DNA from: JBAYIE01 sp965279165
Lineage (GTDB): Bacteria > Bacteroidota > Bacteroidia > UKL13-3
Length of the DNA: 64,000 nt
NCBI GenBank assembly: GCA_965279165.1
Contig: OZ257140.1
Span: 682,001 to 746,000 of the forward strand
Direction of reading: 5' to 3'
Shown here: positions 28,401 to 35,674 of the stretch, piece by piece
How the letters are laid out: each line of letters opens with the position of its first letter
How positions within the stretch are numbered: the first letter of the stretch is position 1
The notes under the pieces: generated by a model
What the model saw: only the letters and a program-made list of their open reading frames with translations
The model's database searches: none
Told to the model about the DNA's origin: nothing
Program-made: the position numbers and the translations under genes

Positions 28401-28913
28401 ACTGGTAATCTCCGGTGGAATATAAATGCTACGATAGGATTTCAATTAGGCTTAACTGTTGGTACCCGAAAATACTTTTCAGAATTTTACTCTGAAAATG
28501 ATTTCCATTACACGTTTCAAGAATGGAAACCAAAAATCACCTATCAGGTTACCCGAAACTTCCGATTGCTTTTTATATATGCGTACTTTGAGGGAATAAC
28601 CATACCTGCTTATGGCAATTATACAGGAACGAATGAAGAAAAAGGGATGGAATTACGGTATAGTATACCCAAAGCCGGGGCAATAAATGTAAAATTCTCG
28701 AGTTATATGGTTGCTTTTAATGGAAATATTTCATCCCCTTTGGGGTATGATATGTTATCCGGGTTGGTTATAGGAGAGAATAGTTTATGGAATATTAACT
28801 ACCAACAATTAATTGGAAACAATGTTCAATTAACATTTAATTACGATGGACGAAAATCTGAAAATGGACCAATGGTACATATTGGAAAAATAGAAGCCAG
28901 GTATCTTTTTTAA
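25431..28913 (+). CDS. Large exported protein, probably outer-membrane beta-barrel
   Basis: This 1,160-aa protein has a signal peptide (residues about 1-22, ending FADAQ). The N-terminal part (about 25-350) looks beta-rich and includes NISRGISIGNNQDVVVNS and GDFEMKRPNKSYFMNYYKKS. From about 350 on there are many alternating aromatic and polar stretches as in beta-barrels, and the protein ends in RYLF with a terminal Phe, typical of outer-membrane proteins. No named domain is recognised. Similar proteins occur across Bacteroidota. The 4-bp overlap with the sensor kinase implies coupled translation. Confidence 0.6.
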   Translation: MKTKWKVYLILLFTGFRFADAQEFPNSHSKSFVITGDTILLDTNFILRGSIQIHTSDTTLTEGVDYAIDYMFGKFIPLRIKEGVSITIRYKTLPLEINKPYYHKSRALINPVYEETKNPFLYQSGLEEQYLFDKNGLQMNGNISRGISIGNNQDVVVNSNLNLQLSGKLGDLDVIAVISDENNPIQPEGNTQQIQDFDKVFIRLEKENNQLTVGDFEMKRPNKSYFMNYYKKSRGAQFAVTIPVKNKLIIKTGGEGAVSRGRFARNTINCIEGNQGPYRLTGTNGETYIVIISGTEAVYIDGERLKRGEQNDYTIDYNSGEITFMPKRLITQYNRIIVEFQYADRNYARSVFHYNLDIETKKYALRFNYFTEQDNKNQPFLQDLNDSNKLTIAAAGDNLSAAFTSGATETTIFTPSKILYKKIDSLGYSIYRYISTAGLDSVFYEVQFNFTGAGKGNYILSPNAANGRVFEWVLPIAGIPQGEYEPIIPLVSPKQNQMLTLGTDIKVMPSMTVSVEYARSIYDKNTYATKDKADDGGNAIKISVNHQSNTSKTGPWTIETNLQLENVDKNFRYIERYRDVEFDRTWNRMINNPSTADTGYEESIVTFKTSANHRTNGNIYYQLGYYHKNKNFTGLQHLLGTSLQFSKNHIDANTEFVQTTENNATNANNTIRNIHLTYARNFLTLLSGVKYDQEQSVFKNAGDSINVGSFGYNQYTFFIKNTDSSALKYQTEYSQREDYIPTTGDNIQTTSGKKLGASLDWQQQNNNRLSAHFVYRTLEVKDTGNTLLQPEQTILTRFEYDYGFLQRVITGNTYFQLGSGNEWRRDYQYLEVLPGQGTYIWKDFNGDEQQSTNEFVVASFADKNQANYIKVYLPTNSSSKVNTNTFSQTLNINPSSVWANRNDFRKTLAKFSNQTGIKLDRKTADLSFGDFTNPFVDLNDTLLISKSVVFRNTLFFNRSNPVYGLDYTYMDNNSKNFSSYGFDYRTRQENTGNLRWNINATIGFQLGLTVGTRKYFSEFYSENDFHYTFQEWKPKITYQVTRNFRLLFIYAYFEGITIPAYGNYTGTNEEKGMELRYSIPKAGAINVKFSSYMVAFNGNISSPLGYDMLSGLVIGENSLWNINYQQLIGNNVQLTFNYDGRKSENGPMVHIGKIEARYLF

Positions 28914-28945
28914 ATTTAAGTAACCGATTAGTATATTTTTGTAAC

Positions 28946-29851
28946 ATGCTGCTCTCCCAAGAACAAATATCAAAAACCGAGAATCTAGAATTACTGGCAA
29001 GGCAGGTAGTAGAAGGATTTATTACCGGTTTGCATAAAAGTCCTTTTCATGGATTTTCTGTTGAATTTGCCGAACACCGAATATACAATACCGGAGAATC
29101 AACCCGCAATATCGATTGGAAATTGTTTGCAAGAACCGATAAACTCTTTGTTAAAAGGTATGAAGAAGAAACCAATCTAAGGTGCCAATTGGTAATCGAT
29201 AATTCATCTTCCATGTATTATCCTGCAGGCTCATTCAGTAAACTAAACTTTTCGGTATATGCTGCCGCATCCTTAATCTATTTATTAAAACGCCAACGCG
29301 ACTCTTCCGGTATAAGTATTGTAAACGAAACGATTGAATTCCATTCCCAAAGCAAATCCAATTCGGTGCATCTAAAATTGCTATTTAATAAATTGGAACA
29401 ACTAAGAATGGCCCGTCAGAAACCATTAAAAAGCAATTTGGCAGCCAACCTTCATCAGATAGCCGAATTGCTGCACAAACGTTCCATGGTTATCATTTTT
29501 AGCGACATGTTGGATACCCAAGTAAACCAGGAAGAACTTGCTTCTGCTTTACAACATTTAAGGTACAACAAGCATGAAGTAATACTTTTTCACATCACCG
29601 ACAGAAAAACAGAAGTTGCCTTTGATTTTGAAAATCGCCCTTATTTATTTACCGATAGTGAAAGTGGCGAAAAAATTAAACTTTTTCCTAACCAAATAAA
29701 AGATTCCTATATCCAGCAATCAGAACAATTCAGGCATGAACTAAAACTAAAATGTGCCCGTTATAAAATAGAATTGATTGAAGCAGAAGTTGGAAATGAT
29801 TTCTCACAAATATTGTTGCCCTTTTTAGTTAAGCGAGGCAAACTCTTTTAG
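28946..29851 (+). CDS. DUF58 domain protein
   Basis: This 301-aa protein has the DUF58 core STRNIDWKLFARTDKLFVKRY followed by a von Willebrand A-like segment, VIDNSSSMYYP, with the metal-site DxSxS pattern. FSDMLDTQVNQEEL lies further on. DUF58 proteins usually work with MoxR ATPases; none is seen here. It sits 32 bp after the beta-barrel-like gene on the same strand and ends 12 bp from the convergent rlmH. Confidence 0.88.
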   Translation: MLLSQEQISKTENLELLARQVVEGFITGLHKSPFHGFSVEFAEHRIYNTGESTRNIDWKLFARTDKLFVKRYEEETNLRCQLVIDNSSSMYYPAGSFSKLNFSVYAAASLIYLLKRQRDSSGISIVNETIEFHSQSKSNSVHLKLLFNKLEQLRMARQKPLKSNLAANLHQIAELLHKRSMVIIFSDMLDTQVNQEELASALQHLRYNKHEVILFHITDRKTEVAFDFENRPYLFTDSESGEKIKLFPNQIKDSYIQQSEQFRHELKLKCARYKIELIEAEVGNDFSQILLPFLVKRGKLF

Positions 29852-29863
29852 GAGGAATGAAAG

Positions 29864-30334
29864 TTACTCGTGGTGATACGGTTCGTTTCGCATAATGGTA
29901 TAGGCCCGGTACAATTGTTCCATAAATATCAGCCGGATTAATTGATGCGAATAAGTCATCGTTGATAACGAAACTTTGGCATTTGCTCTTTCATAAATAT
30001 CATGATGAAACCCAAAAGCTCCACCAATTACAAAAACGACTGAAGCTTGTTGAATAGACAGTTTTTCCAAGTAAGCTGCAAATCCAATCGAATGATACTC
30101 TTTTCCTCTTTCATCCAACAGAATTAAAAAATCATTCGGAAGTACTTTTTTAAGCAACAATTCTGCTTCGAATTTTTTTATTGAATCAGGATCTGCAGAT
30201 TTTAATCGCGTTGGCAATTCAATTTGGGTGTGAGAAAACTTCGTATAATGTTTTAACCTGTCGGCATACATCGTAAATCCATCCTCTACAAAACGAAAAT
30301 GTGTTTTACCAAATTGAATTAATGTTATTTTCAT
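29864..30334 (-). CDS. rlmH: 23S rRNA (pseudouridine1915-N3)-methyltransferase RlmH
   Basis: RlmH is a SPOUT methyltransferase acting on 23S rRNA. With ATG 30334 the protein is 156 aa, the usual length, starting MKITLIQFGKTH. Motifs are FLILLDERGKEYHSIGFA, VFVIGGAFGFHHDIYERA and the C-terminal TYSHQLIRLIFMEQLYRAY with NEPYHHE. An upstream in-frame extension to 30379 would run through the clpC terminator and is rejected. The gene lies just after that terminator, so its own promoter is not obvious. Confidence 0.95.
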   Translation of the reverse strand: MKITLIQFGKTHFRFVEDGFTMYADRLKHYTKFSHTQIELPTRLKSADPDSIKKFEAELLLKKVLPNDFLILLDERGKEYHSIGFAAYLEKLSIQQASVVFVIGGAFGFHHDIYERANAKVSLSTMTYSHQLIRLIFMEQLYRAYTIMRNEPYHHE

Positions 30335-30337
30335 GTT

Positions 30338-30367
30338 AAAAAAATAGCGCACCATAAGATGCGCTAT
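30338..30367 (-). terminator. Intrinsic terminator of clpC
   Basis: On the minus strand ATAGCGCA (30367-30360) pairs perfectly with TGCGCTAT (30351-30344) over an 8-nt loop and runs into seven T residues (30344-30338). This is a standard Rho-independent terminator, 21 bp after the clpC stop and only 3 bp before the rlmH ATG. Confidence 0.8.
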
Positions 30368-30387
30368 ATTAACGTACAAGATTTACT

Positions 30388-32931
30388 TTACTCGGCTTTA
30401 TCCGGTGTAATATCCTTTTTCTTTCTAGGTTCTTTCTTTTTAACCAATGCGATTTTCAATTCAGTTGCACCTTCTTCAAAATCCACTTCAATGGTAATGC
30501 CTTCCGAAGGTTCTCCTTTCAATAACTCTTCTGCCATAGCATCTTCTACATGTTTTTGAATGGTTCTTGCCAATGGTCTGGCACCCAAATCCGGATCAAA
30601 TCCTTTGTCGGCCAAGAATGATTTTGCTGTATCTGAAATTTTAAATCCATAACCAAGCTCCTCTACTCGCTTAATTAATTTAGCAAGATTTAAATCCAAG
30701 ATTTTAATAATGGCATCCTTATCCAATGTATTAAATACAATCACATCATCAATGCGATTTAAAAATTCAGGTGAGAAGAATCGTTTAAGTGCATTCTCAA
30801 TTACAATTTTGGTATTGCTGTCGGCAGCGGCATTTTTGCTTGGCGTACTAAATCCAACACCTGCACCAAAATCTTTCAATTGACGCGATCCAATATTGGA
30901 AGTCATGATGATGATGGTATTTCTAAAATCAATTTTTCTACCCAAACTATCGGTTATAAAACCTTCATCTAACACTTGCAATAATATATTGAATACATCC
31001 GGATGGGCTTTTTCGATTTCGTCTAGCAATACGACTGCATATGGTTTCCTGCGAATCTTCTCTGTAAGTTGCCCACCTTCTTCATAACCGATATAACCCG
31101 GAGGGGCACCTACCAATCTGCTTACAGCAAATTTCTCCATGTACTCACTCATATCAATTCGAACCAAAGCATCTTCGGTATCAAATAAATATTTTGCAAG
31201 TACTTTGGCCATCTCCGTTTTACCAACTCCCGTAGGTCCAAGGAATACAAATGAACCAATTGGTTTATTCGGATTTTTTAAACCGGCTCTTGTCCGTTGT
31301 ATCGCACGAGATAATTTCTTAATAGCCTCTTCTTGTCCGATTACCTTTCCTTGCAGTTCGGTTCCCATATTCAATAACCGTTGTCCTTCACTTTGTGCAA
31401 TTCGCTTAACTGGCACTCCGGTCATCATCGCAATCACTTCTGCAATATCATCTTCGGTTACGCGGTAACGTTGCGATTTGGTTTCATCTTCCCATTTTGC
31501 CTTTTCAGTTTCCAATTGCTCCAGCAAATGTTTTTCCTTGTCGCGAAGCTTTGCAGCCTCTTCGTATTTCTGACTTTTTACAACTTTGTTTTTTTCTACT
31601 TTAATGTCCTCAATTGCCTTTTCAAGTTCAATTACATTCTCCGGAACATGAATATTACCTATATGAACCCTAGCTCCAGCCTCATCCATTACATCGATTG
31701 CTTTATCCGGTAAATGACGATCGCTGATATAACGGTTGCTCATTTTAACACAGGCATCCAAAGCTTCATCATCATAAGAAACCGAATGGTGGTCCTCGTA
31801 TTTACTTTTAATATTTTGTAAAATCTGAACCGTTTCTTCCGGTGAAGTTGGATTAACCATTACCGATTGAAAACGACGTTCCAATGCGCCATCCTTTTCA
31901 ATATACTGGCGATATTCATCTAAAGTGGTTGCCCCAATGCATTGAATTTCGCCTCGAGCCAAGGCAGGTTTAAACATATTGGATGCATCCAAAGAGCCGC
32001 TTGCGCCACCTGCTCCAACAATGGTATGAATCTCATCTATGAATAAAATAACATCCGGGGATTTTTCCAATTCATTCATTACTGCTTTCATTCTTTCTTC
32101 AAACTGTCCGCGGTATTTTGTACCGGCAACCAGTGAAGCCAAATCGAGCATGATTACCCTTTTATTAAAAAGTACACGCGAAACTTTGCGTTGTACAATG
32201 CGCAATGCCAATCCTTCAGCAATAGCCGTTTTACCAACTCCCGGTTCACCAATTAAAACAGGATTGTTCTTTTTACGTCGGGATAAAACTTGAGAAACCC
32301 TTTCTATTTCTTTTTCACGACCAACAATAGGATCCAGTTTACCTTCTTCGGCAGCCCTTGTAAGGTCGCGGCCAAAATTATCCAATACAGGAGTTTTTGA
32401 TTTGCTCTCGCCTTTGCGAATAGGTTCCGCCGGCTTGTTTCGCTCTTCGCGGTAATAATCATCTTCCGGATCCGAAGTAATTTCATTCTTTACTTCCGAA
32501 ATATTATTCTCTACCGCGGATTTAAAAATATCATAGGCAATGCCATACTGTGACAGTATTTGAGAAGCCAGATTGTCTTCATCACGCAATATTGACAGCA
32601 ACAAATGCTCTGTTCCTATAATATCTGTTTTAAATATCTTGGCTTCGAGGTAAGTAATTTTAAGTACTTTTTCAGCTTGTTTGGTAAGTGGTATATTAAC
32701 CAGATTGGCATGGTTTACGGCTGTTCCCCGTATAGATTCCTCAACTGATTTCTTAACCCGTATGATATCAATATCAAGGGCCTTTAAGGTTTTAATGGCT
32801 TTTCCATCCCCTTCCCGGATTAATCCAAGAAGTAAATGTTCTGTACCAATATAATCATGTCCTAGTCGTATTGCTTCTTCGCGACTATAACTGATAACAT
32901 CTTTTACGCGTGGTGAAAATTTAGCTTCCAT
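30388..32931 (-). CDS. clpC: ATP-dependent Clp protease ATP-binding subunit ClpC
   Basis: ClpC is an AAA+ unfoldase that feeds ClpP and also acts as a chaperone. With ATG 32931 the protein is 847 aa, starting MEAKFSPRVKDVISYSREEA, the family start; an upstream extension to 33006 crosses the promoter and is rejected. Two Clp-N repeats (about 5-145) come first, then AAA module 1 with GEPGVGKTAIAEG and LFIDEIHTIVGAGG. A UVR-like coiled region follows (YEEAAKLRDKEKHLLEQL), then module 2 with GPTGVGKTEMAKV and LLDEIEKAHPDVF. A charged tail is rich in Lys and Glu. Confidence 0.97.
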   Translation of the reverse strand: MEAKFSPRVKDVISYSREEAIRLGHDYIGTEHLLLGLIREGDGKAIKTLKALDIDIIRVKKSVEESIRGTAVNHANLVNIPLTKQAEKVLKITYLEAKIFKTDIIGTEHLLLSILRDEDNLASQILSQYGIAYDIFKSAVENNISEVKNEITSDPEDDYYREERNKPAEPIRKGESKSKTPVLDNFGRDLTRAAEEGKLDPIVGREKEIERVSQVLSRRKKNNPVLIGEPGVGKTAIAEGLALRIVQRKVSRVLFNKRVIMLDLASLVAGTKYRGQFEERMKAVMNELEKSPDVILFIDEIHTIVGAGGASGSLDASNMFKPALARGEIQCIGATTLDEYRQYIEKDGALERRFQSVMVNPTSPEETVQILQNIKSKYEDHHSVSYDDEALDACVKMSNRYISDRHLPDKAIDVMDEAGARVHIGNIHVPENVIELEKAIEDIKVEKNKVVKSQKYEEAAKLRDKEKHLLEQLETEKAKWEDETKSQRYRVTEDDIAEVIAMMTGVPVKRIAQSEGQRLLNMGTELQGKVIGQEEAIKKLSRAIQRTRAGLKNPNKPIGSFVFLGPTGVGKTEMAKVLAKYLFDTEDALVRIDMSEYMEKFAVSRLVGAPPGYIGYEEGGQLTEKIRRKPYAVVLLDEIEKAHPDVFNILLQVLDEGFITDSLGRKIDFRNTIIIMTSNIGSRQLKDFGAGVGFSTPSKNAAADSNTKIVIENALKRFFSPEFLNRIDDVIVFNTLDKDAIIKILDLNLAKLIKRVEELGYGFKISDTAKSFLADKGFDPDLGARPLARTIQKHVEDAMAEELLKGEPSEGITIEVDFEEGATELKIALVKKKEPRKKKDITPDKAE

Positions 32932-32975
32932 ATAGGTATAGACAAAATTAAGGTTCGGTTTGTTTATTGTATAGT

Positions 32976-33007
32976 CAAATATAGTTCCAAAAAATGGATA
33001 ATACAAT
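32976..33007 (-). promoter_or_regulatory. Candidate clpC promoter
   Basis: Read on the minus strand, ATTG (33007-33004) is followed after 20 bp by TATATTTG (32983-32976), a full match to TAnnTTTG. Transcription would begin near 32969, about 38 nt before the clpC ATG at 32931. Confidence 0.55.
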
Positions 33008-33120
33008 GACAGGATATCGGTTTTACTGTTACATTATTTGATCTTAAACTCTGATTTATAGCAATCTAATAAAAATTTAAGATAATTATTCAATTCGCTC
33101 AGTCTTTAAAATAAGTCCTC

Positions 33121-34185
33121 CTAATCTTTAAAATATTTCCTCCGAAACCAAAAGGCCACGTTCACCAATGCAATCAAAGCAGGTACTTCAACCAATGGAC
33201 CAATTACACCAACAAAAGCTTGACCGCTGTGAATTCCAAATACACCGATAGCGACTGCAATAGCCAATTCGAAATTATTTCCGGTGGCAGTAAAAGCAAT
33301 GGAAGTGCTCTTCGAATAATCTGCCCCAAAATATTTGCCTATAAAAAAACTCACGACAAACATTACCACAAAATAAATTACCAATGGAATGGCAACGCGG
33401 ATTACATCAAAAGGAATCTGAACAATCAGTTCTCCTTTTAAACTAAACATGATAATAATGGTAAACAACAAGGCAATTAAAGTTATTGGCGAAACTACCG
33501 GAACAAATTTTTGTTGAAACCATTCTTCTCCTTTCCATCGTATTAAACTATATCGACTGAGAATTCCGAGTAAAAAAGGGATACCAAGGTAGATACCCAC
33601 ACTCTCGGCGATTTGGCCAATATGGATATCTACCTTAAATCCGCTGTAACCAAAATACGGTGGCAAAATGGTTATAAAAAACCAGGCATAAACCGAATAA
33701 AGTAAAACCTGAAAAATACTATTCAACGCAATTAAACCGGCTGCATATTCTCTGTTTCCATCCGCAAGATCATTCCATACCACAACCATGGCTATACATC
33801 GGGCCATTCCAATTAGAATTAAGCCTACCATGTATTCCGGATAGTCGTGTAAAAAAAACAAAGCAAGAAAAAACATGAGCACGGGACCAACAACCCAGTT
33901 CAAAAAAAGAGAAGCAAATAGCACCTTGGTATTGGTAAATACTTTGCCCATTTGTTCATACTTGACCTTAGCCAATGGCGGATACATCATTAAAATAAGT
34001 CCTATAGCCAATGGAATATTGGTTGTCCCACTCGAAAATGAATCAATCAATTTGGCACTTGATGGATTGATATAGCCAATAAAAACGCCAATTGCCATAG
34101 CTAGAAAAATCCATAGGGTTAAATATCGATCTAAAAATCCAAGCCTTTTGCGTGGCATTGCCGGCGTACAGTTTTCTGCAGTCAT
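33121..34185 (-). CDS. acr3: Arsenite efflux transporter, ACR3 family
   Basis: This secondary transporter extrudes arsenite. From ATG 34185 it is 354 aa with ten membrane segments and the ACR3 marks RYLTLWIFLAMAIGVFIGY, IGMARCIAMVVVWNDLADGNREYAAGL (holding the essential Cys and the NDL segment) and ATGNNFELAIAVAIGVFGI. A longer in-frame start at 34248 would overlap arsM and does not fit the family. It is the last gene of arsR-arsM-acr3, 22 bp after arsM. Confidence 0.94.
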   Translation of the reverse strand: MTAENCTPAMPRKRLGFLDRYLTLWIFLAMAIGVFIGYINPSSAKLIDSFSSGTTNIPLAIGLILMMYPPLAKVKYEQMGKVFTNTKVLFASLFLNWVVGPVLMFFLALFFLHDYPEYMVGLILIGMARCIAMVVVWNDLADGNREYAAGLIALNSIFQVLLYSVYAWFFITILPPYFGYSGFKVDIHIGQIAESVGIYLGIPFLLGILSRYSLIRWKGEEWFQQKFVPVVSPITLIALLFTIIIMFSLKGELIVQIPFDVIRVAIPLVIYFVVMFVVSFFIGKYFGADYSKSTSIAFTATGNNFELAIAVAIGVFGIHSGQAFVGVIGPLVEVPALIALVNVAFWFRRKYFKD

Positions 34186-34207
34186 ACGATTAATTAAGGG
34201 TGTAATA

Positions 34208-35056
34208 TCAAGAACAACAATTTGGTCCACAACAAGCTTCCTTCTCAAGAGCAGGTTTTTCGGCGTATACTGTTATACTATAAATACCGGTTCCTGAATC
34301 TTTAAAAGCTTGAATTTCCTCTTTTGACAAATACTGATTTAAAATATCATCCGGAACAACAATTGCTTTTTCCTTTTGCACGGTAATATTGGTAAACCCA
34401 TTAATTTTTACCAGTTGCAAATAAACATCTTTTTGCAAAGCACCCGAGATGCAACCGGCATACATTTCGGCAGCGTTTTTTATTTTGTCGGGTAATTCAC
34501 CAACCAAAACAACATCCGAAATACTAAAATGTCCTCCGGGTTTTAGTACGCGGAATATTTCATTGATTGCTTTTTGTTTATCCGGTACCAAATTTAACAC
34601 ACAATTACTCACTACCACATCTGCTACATTAGATGTTACCGGCATTTTTTCGATATCCCCTTGGCGAAATTCAATATTGTGAAAGCCTAACTTTTCGGCA
34701 TTAATTCTTGCTCGCTCGATCATTTCGGGTGTAAAATCTATACCAATTACTTTACCTGTTTCCCCTGTTTCCTTTCGAGCAACAAAACAATCGTTGCCTG
34801 CACCCGAACCCAGGTCGATAACCACATCCCCTTTTTTGATTTTTGCAAACTGGGTTGGTAAGCCACAACCTAAACTTAAATCGGCATCGGGATTATATCC
34901 TTCCAATGTCGAATAATCGTCGGTCATGATATTGTATACTTCTGTACTACAACCTCCCGAACCGCAGCAAGAAGCAGCGTTGGTGGCGTTGTCTTGTAAA
35001 GCTATTTCAGCATATTTAAGCTTTACCATTTCTTTGATTTTTTCCGGTATTTCCAT
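34208..35056 (-). CDS. arsM: Arsenite methyltransferase ArsM
   Basis: ArsM methylates As(III) with SAM to volatile or less bound products. The 282-aa protein has the SAM loop VIDLGSGAGNDCFVARKE, the motif GIDFTPEMIERAR, DVVVSNCVLNLVPDK and MYAGCISGAL. These hold the Cys residues used for As(III) binding. There is a CCGSGGCS cluster near residue 29, and the tail CCGPNCC adds a cysteine group that could bind arsenic. It follows arsR after 51 bp, with its own operator-like palindrome in between. Confidence 0.93.
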   Translation of the reverse strand: MEIPEKIKEMVKLKYAEIALQDNATNAASCCGSGGCSTEVYNIMTDDYSTLEGYNPDADLSLGCGLPTQFAKIKKGDVVIDLGSGAGNDCFVARKETGETGKVIGIDFTPEMIERARINAEKLGFHNIEFRQGDIEKMPVTSNVADVVVSNCVLNLVPDKQKAINEIFRVLKPGGHFSISDVVLVGELPDKIKNAAEMYAGCISGALQKDVYLQLVKINGFTNITVQKEKAIVVPDDILNQYLSKEEIQAFKDSGTGIYSITVYAEKPALEKEACCGPNCCS

Positions 35057-35073
35057 ATTTGTTTGTATTTATA

Positions 35074-35089
35074 ATCGTATTTTTACGAT
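35074..35089. promoter_or_regulatory. ArsR operator-like palindrome upstream of arsM
   Basis: ATCGTA (35074-35079), TTTT and TACGAT (35084-35089) form a perfect inverted repeat, 17 bp before the arsM ATG. It has the same half-sites and the same 4-bp spacing as the palindrome upstream of arsR, so it is probably a second binding site for the same regulator. Confidence 0.65.
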
Positions 35090-35107
35090 ATTATTAGTGA
35101 AATTTTT

Positions 35108-35437
35108 TTAGCAACAATTATTTAATGGGTTATACGATTTAAAAAGGACAGTTAAGTAGCTTTCAGCCAGCTTCCATTCTTTTTCATCGATACAATAACA
35201 TATTTTCTTTCCGTCAATATCTCCTTTGATTAAGCCGGCGTCTTTCAGCTCTTTTAGGTGTTGTGATACTGTTGACTGTGATAAAGGCAAATCTTCAACA
35301 ATATCGCCGCACACACATGCTTGTCTTTTAATTAGTATTTGCAGAATGGCAATACGAGCAGGATGCGCAAGGGCTTTGGCATATAAAGCGATTTTGTTAT
35401 CCTTTATGGTAAATTCTTCTGATTTGGTAATTCCCAT
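35108..35437 (-). CDS. arsR: ArsR/SmtB family transcriptional repressor
   Basis: This 109-aa winged-helix regulator of metal resistance starts at ATG 35437; an in-frame TTG at 35467 would lie inside the operator. It has ALAHPARIAILQILIKRQ, the metal-sensing CVCGDIVEDLP at the start of the recognition unit, and SQSTVSQHLKELKDAGLIKG. A second Cys is in KKICYCIDE, and the protein ends in NNCC. The CVC pair in the DNA-binding unit is the classical As(III) site. It is the first gene of the ars operon and is expected to repress it until arsenite binds. Confidence 0.93.
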   Translation of the reverse strand: MGITKSEEFTIKDNKIALYAKALAHPARIAILQILIKRQACVCGDIVEDLPLSQSTVSQHLKELKDAGLIKGDIDGKKICYCIDEKEWKLAESYLTVLFKSYNPLNNCC

Positions 35438-35460
35438 TGACTGTTTGATGTAATTATTCA

Positions 35461-35496
35461 ATCGCAATATTACGATAATAAATTAAAAACACAAAA
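35461..35496 (-). promoter_or_regulatory. arsR promoter with ArsR operator on the -7 box
   Basis: On the minus strand TTTTG (35496-35492), 19 bp, then TAATATTG (35472-35465) match the Bacteroidota promoter with one mismatch. The -7 box lies in the centre of the palindrome ATCGCA-N4-TACGAT (35461-35476), which matches the one upstream of arsM. Binding there would block the promoter. Confidence 0.6.
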
Positions 35497-35674
35497 TAAA
35501 AATTAACTTTCTTATAAATACCTTTTAAATCAAGGCAAGAAAAAGAAGAGAATCAAACCTCGTCTTCCTATTTATCAAATGCGTTAGATGATTAGATTGT
35601 CTGATAAATGTTGAACTTATAATATTAAATAATTACTAATTGAGTGCGATAAAAAATGAGTGGATTAGATATTG

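Noticed and set aside
32932..33006. Longer ClpC N-terminus
   Set aside because: The extra 25 residues do not fit the family, and the stretch contains the clpC promoter.
34186..34248. Longer Acr3 start overlapping arsM
   Set aside because: ATG 34185 gives the usual protein start; the extension has no family likeness.
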